Below the pieces are notes generated by a model that searched no databases, was not told where the DNA came from, and worked only from the letters and a program-made list of their open reading frames with translations. The position numbers were made by a program, and so were the translations under genes. A stretch of 5,435 nt of DNA from assembly GCA_023441105.1 (NCBI GenBank), contig JAEZQX010000154.1:1-5435 (forward strand), read 5' to 3'. The DNA is from Pseudomonadota bacterium. GTDB taxonomy: Bacteria; Pseudomonadota; Gammaproteobacteria; Burkholderiales; Burkholderiaceae. Position 1 is the first letter of the stretch; every line of letters begins with the position of its first letter. This document shows, piece by piece, positions 1 through 5,435 of this stretch.

Positions 1-954
1 CTGTGGATCTTCCTGACCGTGTTCGTGGTGAGCCTGTTCGCCGAGTTGCTGTCCAACGACCGGCCGCTGCTGCTGCACTACGAAGGCCGCTACTACATCC
101 CGTTGTTCCACGACTATCCCGAGACGACCTTCGGTGGCGACTTCCTCACCCGCACCGACTATCTCGATCCGTTCATCCAGGAGCAGCTCACCAGCAACGG
201 CAACTGGGCCGTCTGGCCGCTCAACCGCTATCGCTTCGACACGCTGAACTACTTCGCGCCCAGCCCGAACCCGGCGGCGCCGTCCGCGGTGAACTACTTC
301 GGCACCGACGACCGCGGCCGGGACGTGCTGGCGCGCCTGCTCTACGGCCTGCGCATCTCGATCCTGTTCGGCCTGGCGCTGACTGCGATCGGCATGGCGC
401 TGGGCATCCTGGCGGGCGCCATCCAGGGCTACTTCGCCGGCCGCATCGACCTGACCCTGCAGCGGCTGATCGAGATCTGGTCGTCGATACCGGAGTTGTA
501 CCTGCTGCTGATCCTCGCCTCGATCTTCGAGCCGAGCATCTGGGTGCTGCTCGCCATCCTGTCGCTGTTCGGCTGGATGGGGCTGTCGGACTACGTGCGC
601 GCCGAGTTCCTGCGCAACCGCGGCCTGGAGTACGTCGCGGCGGCACGGGCGCTCGGCCTGCGCCGCCGCACCATCATCACCCGGCACGTGCTGCCGAACT
701 CGATGACGCCGGTGATCGCCTTCCTGCCATTTCGCATGAGTGCGGCGATCGTCGCACTCACCAGCCTCGACTTCCTGGGCCTGGGCGTGCCGCCCTCGAC
801 GCCGAGCCTCGGCGAGCTGCTGGCCCAGGGCAAGGCCAACCTCGATGCCTGGTGGATTTCCCTGCCGACATTCGGCGTGCTGGTTGGTATCCTGCTGTTG
901 TTGATCTTCGTCGGCGAGGCGCTGCGCGATGCACTTGATCCCCGCAAGTCCTGA
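1..954 (+). CDS. yejE: YejE-type peptide ABC transporter permease (5' end missing)
   Basis: Inner-membrane permease subunit of the YejABEF peptide importer, a Dpp/Opp-class ABC system that in enterobacteria also takes up microcin C. The frame is open from base 1, giving 317 residues; compared with E. coli YejE (about 341) roughly 24 N-terminal residues lie outside the window. The fragment opens in the first membrane helix (LWIFLTVFVVSLFAELL). A long periplasmic loop (about residues 20-100) follows, holding YejE-like YYIPLF and FGGDF. The OppC-like entry motif FGTDDRGRDV is at about 100-109. The EAA coupling loop runs from E210 (EYVAAARALG) to HVLPN at 229-233 and should dock on the ATPase. 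SLDFLGLG and the ending [10 protein letters not shown] are typical of the C-terminus. Its last 26 bases overlap yejF, so the two are probably translationally coupled. Family assignment is firm; the peptide substrate cannot be read from the sequence. Confidence 0.95.
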   Translation: MWIFLTVFVVSLFAELLSNDRPLLLHYEGRYYIPLFHDYPETTFGGDFLTRTDYLDPFIQEQLTSNGNWAVWPLNRYRFDTLNYFAPSPNPAAPSAVNYFGTDDRGRDVLARLLYGLRISILFGLALTAIGMALGILAGAIQGYFAGRIDLTLQRLIEIWSSIPELYLLLILASIFEPSIWVLLAILSLFGWMGLSDYVRAEFLRNRGLEYVAAARALGLRRRTIITRHVLPNSMTPVIAFLPFRMSAAIVALTSLDFLGLGVPPSTPSLGELLAQGKANLDAWWISLPTFGVLVGILLLLIFVGEALRDALDPRKS

Positions 955-2572
955 CCCGTCCAGCCGGCTACTGTCGGTCGAGGGCCTGACCGTCGATTTC
1001 GTCGATTCCGCCCATGGCCATCGCAGCCGGGTGGTCGACGATGTCAGCTTCAGCATCGGCCGCGGGGAGCGCTTCGCGCTGGTCGGCGAGTCGGGGTCGG
1101 GCAAGACGGTGACGGCGCAGGCGATCATGCGGCTGCACGACCATGCGGAGTACCGCGGCGCCGTGCGCTTCGAGGGCAAGGACCTGCTCAAGGCGAGCGC
1201 CCGCGAGATGCGCGCAATTCGTGGTCGCGAGATCGCGATGATCTTCCAGGAGCCGATGGCGGCGCTCAATCCGCTGTATTCCATCGGCGAACAGATCTGC
1301 GAGGTGCTGGAGCGGCACCAGGCGATGACCCGGCCGCCGGCCCGCGCCCGTGCCATCGAGCTGCTCGAGCGGACCCGGATCAAGGAGCCGCAGCGCCGCT
1401 TCGACAGCCTGCCGCATCAGCTCTCCGGCGGGCAGCGGCAGCGGGCGATGATCGCCATGGCGCTCGCCTGCAATCCGAAGCTGGTGATCGCGGACGAGCC
1501 GACCACGGCGCTGGACGTCACCATCCAGGCCCAGATCATGGCGCTGCTGGCCGAGCTGCAGAAGGAGATCGGCATGGCGGTGCTGCTGATCACCCATGAC
1601 CTGCCGCTGGTGCGGTCGTTCGCCGAACGGGTCGGCGTCATGCGCAACGGCCGCATCCTCGAGCACGGCAACACCGCCGACGTCTTCGAGGCGCCGGTCG
1701 ACCCCTACACCCGCCGCCTGATCGATGCCCGGCCGCAGCGGATGGTGAGCGAGATGATGTCGCCGCCGGCGGAAGCGGAAGCGCCGGTGCTGCGCACGCG
1801 CAACCTCGGCTGCACCTTCATCAGCAGCGCCGGCTGGTTCAGGCGCAATCGCTTCGATGCCCTCAAGGGCGTCGACCTCAGCCTGCCGCCGGGCCGCACC
1901 CTCGGCATCGTGGGCGAATCGGGGTCCGGCAAGACCACGCTGGCGATGACCATCTTGCGGCTTGCGACCGGCACCACCAGCGGCGAGATCAGCATCGCCG
2001 GCAAGCGCATCGACCAGCTGAGCGATGCCGAGCTGCGCCCGCATCGGCGCACCTTCCAGATGGTCTTCCAGGATCCCTACAACTCGCTGTCACCGCGCCT
2101 CAACGTCGGGCGCATCGTCGGCGAGGCGCTGGAGCTGCACCGCCCCGAGCTGGACCCGGCCGCGCGCAAGGCGGAGGTGGACAAGGCGCTGGACGAGGTC
2201 GGGCTGGATCCGGGAATGGCGGGCCGCTGCCCGCATGAATTCTCCGGCGGGCAGCGGCAGCGGATCGCGATCGCCCGCGCGCTGGTGCTCAAGCCGCGGG
2301 TGCTGGTGCTGGACGAGCCGACCTCGGCCCTCGACCTGACCGTGCAGCTGCAGGTGCTCAAGCTGCTGGTGTCGCTGCAGCAGCGCCACGGGCTGAGCTA
2401 CCTGCTGATCACCCACGACCTGGCGGTGATCCGGGCGATGGCGCACCGGGTGCTGGTCATGAAGGACGGGGTGGTGGTGGAGCATGGTCCGGTGGAGCAG
2501 ATCTTCACCGCGCCGGCGGACGACTACACCAGGACCTTGCTGGCCGCGGTCAGGCAGCTGGACGCCGCCTGA
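929..2572 (+). CDS. yejF: YejF-type duplicated ABC ATPase of peptide importer
   Basis: Cytoplasmic ATPase subunit that powers peptide import through YejB/YejE; both nucleotide-binding domains sit in one 547-residue chain (E. coli YejF about 529). Domain 1: Walker A GESGSGKT 53-60, Q-loop Q107, signature LSGGQ 165-169, Walker B LVIADE 185-190, D-loop TALD, switch H223. Domain 2: Walker A GESGSGKT 329-336, Q381, signature FSGGQ 438-442, Walker B ending at E463, D-loop SALD, switch H496. Both sites look catalytically complete. Each domain ends in a short oligopeptide-transporter tail ([10 protein letters not shown] at 258-267; [10 protein letters not shown] near the C-terminus). The ATG at 929 lies inside yejE, with GAGG at 916-919 nine bases upstream; TTG at 935 is a less likely alternative. 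DppD/DppF-type proteins are split single-domain ATPases, so the fused form supports YejF over Dpp/Opp. Confidence 0.96.
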   Translation: MHLIPASPDPSSRLLSVEGLTVDFVDSAHGHRSRVVDDVSFSIGRGERFALVGESGSGKTVTAQAIMRLHDHAEYRGAVRFEGKDLLKASAREMRAIRGREIAMIFQEPMAALNPLYSIGEQICEVLERHQAMTRPPARARAIELLERTRIKEPQRRFDSLPHQLSGGQRQRAMIAMALACNPKLVIADEPTTALDVTIQAQIMALLAELQKEIGMAVLLITHDLPLVRSFAERVGVMRNGRILEHGNTADVFEAPVDPYTRRLIDARPQRMVSEMMSPPAEAEAPVLRTRNLGCTFISSAGWFRRNRFDALKGVDLSLPPGRTLGIVGESGSGKTTLAMTILRLATGTTSGEISIAGKRIDQLSDAELRPHRRTFQMVFQDPYNSLSPRLNVGRIVGEALELHRPELDPAARKAEVDKALDEVGLDPGMAGRCPHEFSGGQRQRIAIARALVLKPRVLVLDEPTSALDLTVQLQVLKLLVSLQQRHGLSYLLITHDLAVIRAMAHRVLVMKDGVVVEHGPVEQIFTAPADDYTRTLLAAVRQLDAA

Positions 2573-2594
2573 CGGTCGCGGTCAGCCAAGGCGG
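2565..2594. terminator. Possible bidirectional hairpin between convergent genes
   Basis: The 23-base gap between the yejF stop (2570-2572) and the minus-strand lipoprotein stop (2596-2598) is spanned by an imperfect inverted repeat. CTGAC 2569-2573 pairs with GTCAG 2581-2585 around a 7-base loop, extended by CCGC 2565-2568 with GCGG 2591-2594 across an unpaired CCAAG. No T-tract follows on either strand, so it is not a canonical intrinsic terminator. The convergent position is the main reason to suggest one. Confidence 0.3.
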
Positions 2595-2595
2595 T

Positions 2596-3054
2596 TCAGT
2601 CGAGGCACTTGCCGGTGCTGTCGACCTCGATCTTGATCAGCTGGTTGCCGCCGCCGCCGAAGACGTTGCCGCCGGTGTAGGTCAGGCAGCCCTCGTTCTT
2701 CACCAGCGCCTGCATGCGCTGCGCGTCGTCGCCGAAGTAGAACGGAATCCAGCGCTTGCCGGTTTCGTGCCGGATGAGGTCGTCCGGTGCGCCGATCAGG
2801 CTGTTCACCTCGCGCATGGTCATGCCGATCTTGAGCTTGCCGAACTTGCTGCCGGCGGCCGGCGTGCCGACGATCTCGCCATCGAAGGTGCCGTCCTGCG
2901 ACTTGACGATGCGGCCGTTCGGCGACGAAGGTTGCGGCGCCTCGGCGGCGCTGCCGCTCGAGCCGCCGCGCTGTGCGGCGCAGCCGGAGAGGGCGAGGAT
3001 GGCGGCCACCGCCAGGACGGCGGGAGCGGATGTCCCTGAGTTGATTTTCTTCAT
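2596..3054 (-). CDS. BamE/SmpA-OmlA-like outer-envelope lipoprotein
   Basis: Predicted 152-residue lipoprotein. The N-terminus has two lysines, a hydrophobic core (AVLAVAAILA) and the lipobox LSGC, with C25 as the lipidated cysteine and A26 at +2, predicting outer-membrane sorting. A low-complexity Ser/Gly/Ala/Pro linker (26-46) leads to a domain with the BamE-like pattern KLKIGMTMREVNSLIGAPDD (73-92), that is IGMT..EV...G.P. Then come WIPFYFGD (102-109) and a Gly-rich strand segment ending IKIEVD. BamE itself assists beta-barrel assembly, but this domain fold also occurs in unrelated small lipoproteins, so I do not call it bamE. C123 and C150 are the only other cysteines and could form a disulfide. 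The ATG at 3054 is chosen because it puts the lipobox at a normal distance; an in-frame ATG at 3126 would make the signal 24 residues longer. No clear Shine-Dalgarno precedes 3054. It lies 151 bases downstream of mltD on the same strand. Confidence 0.8.
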   Translation of the reverse strand: MKKINSGTSAPAVLAVAAILALSGCAAQRGGSSGSAAEAPQPSSPNGRIVKSQDGTFDGEIVGTPAAGSKFGKLKIGMTMREVNSLIGAPDDLIRHETGKRWIPFYFGDDAQRMQALVKNEGCLTYTGGNVFGGGGNQLIKIEVDSTGKCLD

Positions 3055-3110
3055 GTGGGTCGAGTTGGGGTTGGAAGCGCAACGGCCGCGCCGGCGGCGC
3101 AGCGCGCCGG

Positions 3111-3116
3111 ATTCTA
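3111..3116 (-). promoter_or_regulatory. Weak -10-like element upstream of the lipoprotein gene
   Basis: Read on the minus strand this is TAGAAT, five of six matches to the sigma-70 -10 consensus, in an otherwise very GC-rich spacer. It would put transcription start about 50 bases before the ATG at 3054. No recognisable -35 hexamer lies 16-18 bases further upstream, so it could be chance. Confidence 0.2.
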
Positions 3117-3184
3117 GCTCGACCATCGGCGCACGCGGGCCTCGTTTCAGGTCACCGTGTGCACTTGTTCCGCTCCCCAGCGGG

Positions 3185-3200
3185 GCGCCGGCGCCGGCGC
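3185..3200. repeat. 16-base perfect GC palindrome just after the mltD stop
   Basis: GCGCCGGCGCCGGCGC is identical to its reverse complement and begins 5 bases past the mltD TAG on the minus strand. The next bases (CCCC 3175-3178, AGC, GGGG 3182-3185) form a second short hairpin. Together they could fold into a stable 3' structure that ends or protects the mltD transcript. There is no U-tract, and in DNA this rich in G+C such palindromes can be accidental. Confidence 0.4.
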
Positions 3201-3205
3201 TTTGC

Positions 3206-5077
3206 CTACGACCGGCTCTTGCTGCGCGGCGCCGGCTTGCGCGGCGCCGGTGTCTTGGAGCTGCTGGCCTTGGCGGGCCGCACGGCCGGAGCGTTCGACG
3301 CGTCCGACTCCTCGCCGGCCTTGGTCGATACCCGCTGCACCGAGCCGCCGGCATCGTCGCCGGTGCTTGCCCTGACGATCACCGGCTCGCGCCGATTGAC
3401 GACCTGGCGACTGCCGTTCTCGGTGACCAGCACCGTCTGCGTGGTGGCGCGGCGGACCATCACCCGCGCGCCGGGGCGCAGCTTGCTGACGCTGCCGTTC
3501 ATGGCCGTCAGCTGCGAAACCGTCAGCCCGTAGCGGCGGGCGATGGTCGCCGAGGTCTCGCTGCGCCGGACCCGGTGGTAGGTGGCGGGCACGTTGACCA
3601 GCTGGTAGATGCGCGCTCCCTCGAATTCTTCCACCCGCGACTCGTCCTCGACGTTCTTCAGCGGTGCGAGGATCTGGGTGCCGGCGAGCACGCGAACGTT
3701 CGGCGCGATGCTGTTGGCCTTCATCAACTCGTCGGCGGAGATGCCGCCGCGGCGGGCGACATCGGCCAGGGTCTCGTTCGGCTTGAGCGTGTACGGCTGC
3801 CAGCTGGCGAACACCTTGTCCGCCAGCTCGTGGCGCACGATGGCGGCGGTGAAGGCGTCGATCTTGTCGGCAGGAATCTTGAGGACGTTGTTCTTGCTGG
3901 CGGCGATCACCGGCCGGTTGTGCGCCGGATTGAGCGCCACGAAGTCCGCCACCGACATCTGGGCGAATTCCGCAGCCAGCTTCAGGTCGATCGGCCGCGT
4001 CTTCTCGACGGTGACGAAATAGGCCTTGTCGGGCAGGGCGGGCAGGGTCAGGCCCAGCTCGTCGGCCTGCATCACGATGTGCTTCAGCGCGATCAGCTTG
4101 GGCACGTAGTGGCGGGTCTCGGTGGGCATCCGCAGGTTGAGGTAATCGGCCGGCTTGCCCTGCGCCTTGTTGCGCTTGACCGCGCGCGCCACCGCGTTCT
4201 CGCCCCAGTTGTACGACGCGAGCGCGAGGAACCAGTCGTTGCCATGCATCTCGTAGATGGTCTGCAGGTAGTCGAGCGCGGCACGCGTCGACTGGACCAC
4301 GTCGCGGCGGTTGTCCACCCACCAGTTCTGCGACAGGTCGTACTGCCGGCCGGTGGACGGGATGAACTGCCACAGGCCCGCGGCCTTGGCCGACGACAGG
4401 GCCACCGGATTCATCGCGCTCTCGACGAACGGCAGCAGCGCCAGCTCGGTCGGCATGCCGCGCTTCTCGATCTCCTCGACGATGTAGTGCAGGTAGCGCG
4501 ACCCGCGGTCGAACATCCGCTGCAGGTAGTCGGGCCGGTCGAGATAGAACTTCTCCTTCTGCGCGACCAGCGGCGTGTCCAGCTCCGGCATGGCGAAGCC
4601 GGCGCGGATCCTGCCCCACAGGTCGCGCTTGACCAGGTTCATCTCGGCAACCTGGTCGAGCGTAGTCGCGTCGCCGGCGTCGGCGGCTGCCTCCTCGACC
4701 GCGGCCGCGTAAGGCGAGGGCGCATCGGCCTTGCTCGCCGCCGCCTTGTTGGCGTCGTCCGCGGTACCGGCCGCGGCAGGCGCGCTGCCGGCGCCTGGGG
4801 AGGACGGCGCATCGGGCGCGGCGCCCTGGGGCAGGCTGCTACAGGCGGCGAGTACGCCCGCCACCGCGATCAACGCCGCGAGGCGCTGCAGGCGGCGGGC
4901 ACCGGCAGCGAAGGTCCGCGGGGAGCGTGCCCGGGCAGGCTGCAGCGCGTGCAAGGCGGGTTCGCCGGCAGGCTGGGTTGCGAAGCGGGCTGGAGGACGA
5001 GTCGGAAAGATTCGGAAAGGACCGCGAGGGGTACCGCGACCGTCTGACGAACCGACTGTGTTCAAGATGCGTAACAC
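3206..5077 (-). CDS. mltD: MltD-like lytic murein transglycosylase with LysM modules
   Basis: Periplasmic, probably lipid-anchored enzyme that cleaves the MurNAc-GlcNAc bond of peptidoglycan non-hydrolytically, leaving 1,6-anhydro-MurNAc ends. In the 623-residue reading, LAAC/SS (C79) is the lipobox. An Ala/Pro/Ser-rich linker (about 82-140) precedes the MltD region, and the SLT catalytic domain spans about 195-335. E219 in LLPFVESAMNP is the expected catalytic glutamate; GLWQFIPSTG (234-243) and ALASYNWGE (285-293) are family motifs. A LysM-like segment (about 354-403) and two clearer LysM modules (about 428-473 and 498-543) should bind glycan. The C-terminus is a basic Pro/Lys/Arg/Ser tail. 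E. coli MltD is about 452 residues, so both ends are extended. The start is uncertain: GTG 5077 has AGGA (5088-5085) 7 bases upstream, but TTG 4954 would give a more normal 37-residue signal and better codon use. The symbol is by family and architecture. Confidence 0.92.
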   Translation of the reverse strand: MLRILNTVGSSDGRGTPRGPFRIFPTRPPARFATQPAGEPALHALQPARARSPRTFAAGARRLQRLAALIAVAGVLAACSSLPQGAAPDAPSSPGAGSAPAAAGTADDANKAAASKADAPSPYAAAVEEAAADAGDATTLDQVAEMNLVKRDLWGRIRAGFAMPELDTPLVAQKEKFYLDRPDYLQRMFDRGSRYLHYIVEEIEKRGMPTELALLPFVESAMNPVALSSAKAAGLWQFIPSTGRQYDLSQNWWVDNRRDVVQSTRAALDYLQTIYEMHGNDWFLALASYNWGENAVARAVKRNKAQGKPADYLNLRMPTETRHYVPKLIALKHIVMQADELGLTLPALPDKAYFVTVEKTRPIDLKLAAEFAQMSVADFVALNPAHNRPVIAASKNNVLKIPADKIDAFTAAIVRHELADKVFASWQPYTLKPNETLADVARRGGISADELMKANSIAPNVRVLAGTQILAPLKNVEDESRVEEFEGARIYQLVNVPATYHRVRRSETSATIARRYGLTVSQLTAMNGSVSKLRPGARVMVRRATTQTVLVTENGSRQVVNRREPVIVRASTGDDAGGSVQRVSTKAGEESDASNAPAVRPAKASSSKTPAPRKPAPRSKSRS

Positions 5078-5081
5078 GTAT

Positions 5082-5088
5082 CTTTCCT
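5082..5088 (-). promoter_or_regulatory. Shine-Dalgarno supporting the GTG start of mltD
   Basis: Read on the minus strand this is AGGAAAG; its AGGA core ends 7 bases before the GTG at 5077. It is the strongest ribosome-binding match near any candidate mltD start. TTG 4954 has only GGCGA about 8 bases upstream. I saw no convincing sigma-70 promoter in the AT-richer stretch just upstream (about 5078-5135). Confidence 0.5.
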
Positions 5089-5295
5089 AAGCGGTTGTTT
5101 CGGCGGGAAAATTAGTCGAAGTGTACTGAATCTATCACGCCCGCGCCTAGCGCCTCCCGATCACTGGAGCGGACGGACCGGTAAACGGTGTGAGCGGTTG
5201 TAAGCGTGGCGCGGATGCCGGCTGACGTCGGGCCGACGCCGACCGCCGGCGAATAGTTGTCGCTGGATGCCCTTACCGGGACAATGTGCGGGTAG

Positions 5296-5323
5296 GCCGG
5301 CGCCCTGACGACGTCAGGCCGGC
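5296..5323. repeat. Inverted repeat in the region upstream of mltD
   Basis: GCCGG 5296-5300 and CCTGAC 5304-5309 pair with GTCAGG 5313-5318 and CCGGC 5319-5323. This makes an 11-bp stem with a 3-base bulge (CGC) and a 3-base loop (GAC). No T-tract follows, so a terminator is unlikely on either strand. It ends 29 bases before the possible plus-strand ATG at 5353, so it could be an operator or an mRNA structure if a divergent gene starts there; it may also have no function. Confidence 0.4.
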
Positions 5324-5435
5324 GATTCCTGGAAGGCGAGCTTGCGAAGGTCATGATGGAACCCCTGAAGTCGAAACCGGAAATTCGCCGACGGCCGGTG
5401 GTGGCGGGGCAGCAGGAGGCATCTCCGTTGCGGCC

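Larger units (their letters stand above)
5078..5435. other. Intergenic stretch with no convincing gene
   Basis: These 358 bases hold the presumed mltD leader (more AT-rich at about 5078-5135), then GC-rich sequence with short inverted repeats. A minus-strand ORF (ATG 5354, stop 5112, 80 residues) has AGGGG 7 bases upstream, but only about 75% GC at third positions, no domain I recognise and a composition like random GC-rich DNA. A plus-strand ORF from ATG 5353 or 5356 runs open to the right edge (MEPLKSKPEIRRRPVV...), with AAGG at 5347-5350. It could be the start of a divergent gene, but 27 codons are too few to judge. At most one of the two is likely to be real. Confidence 0.6.

Noticed and set aside
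968..2044. Long minus-strand open frame (358 codons) inside yejF
   Set aside because: It lies wholly opposite both ABC domains of yejF, whose Walker and signature motifs are intact; its His/Arg/Ala-rich composition is typical of an antisense shadow.
2596..3126. Longer lipoprotein reading from an upstream ATG at 3126
   Set aside because: It would place 24 arginine- and serine-rich residues ahead of a well-formed signal peptide and move the lipobox cysteine to residue 49.
3147..4619. Second minus-strand open frame (490 codons) overlapping mltD in another frame
   Set aside because: It is a frame-shifted shadow of mltD. The catalytic and LysM motifs are all in the other frame, which runs without interruption.
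2756..5047. Very long plus-strand open frame (763 codons) opposite the lipoprotein and mltD genes
   Set aside because: It is an antisense shadow: the minus strand encodes clear family motifs over most of this span, and the plus reading is an Arg/Gly/His/Ala-rich string without any domain, as expected when GC-rich genes are read in reverse.
5090..5201. Nine-base direct repeat AGCGGTTGT at 5090-5098 and 5193-5201
   Set aside because: Only two copies, about 103 bases apart, with unrelated flanks; I cannot tell this from chance.
5112..5354. Minus-strand 80-residue ORF upstream of mltD with a good Shine-Dalgarno
   Set aside because: Third-position G+C is only about 75%, no domain or signal is visible, and the frame stays open past the ATG to the window edge, so nothing marks it as a gene. 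It is kept as a possibility in the intergenic note.
5351..5434. Minus-strand frame entering from the right edge and ending in TGA at 5353-5351, overlapping the next ATG as ATGA
   Set aside because: The ATGA overlap looks like translational coupling, but only about half of its 27 codons end in G or C, and the reading is Pro/Ala low complexity.

Overview
The window is GC-rich (roughly two thirds G+C) bacterial chromosome with dense, ordinary housekeeping genes. The YejE/YejF pair, an MltD-type lytic transglycosylase and a BamE-like lipoprotein suggest a Gram-negative gammaproteobacterium. The strong GC bias at third codon positions would fit a Xanthomonadales-like lineage. That lineage guess is inference only; no rRNA or other marker gene is present.

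Layout. Bases 1-2572 (+ strand) hold the end of a Yej-type peptide ABC transporter operon: yejE, cut by the left edge, overlaps yejF by 26 bases. yejF converges on a minus-strand block across a 23-base gap that contains a possible hairpin. The minus strand then carries a 152-residue BamE/SmpA-like lipoprotein (2596-3054) and, upstream of it, a large MltD-like lytic transglycosylase with LysM modules (3206-5077). The last 358 bases (5078-5435) have no convincing gene. They hold the mltD leader, an inverted repeat and two mutually exclusive weak ORF starts.

How the genes may work together. YejE and YejF are the inner-membrane permease and the energising ATPase of a peptide importer whose other parts (YejA, YejB) should lie left of the window. 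MltD cuts peptidoglycan glycan strands in the periplasm, and the lipoprotein is probably an envelope protein. Yej systems import muropeptides in some alphaproteobacteria, so the proximity to a muropeptide-releasing enzyme is suggestive. However, the genes are convergent and not one operon. I found no mobile element, CRISPR array, RNA gene or clearly undescribed system. The points most worth checking are the real start of mltD, the orphan BamE-like lipoprotein, and the unexplained right-hand intergenic region.
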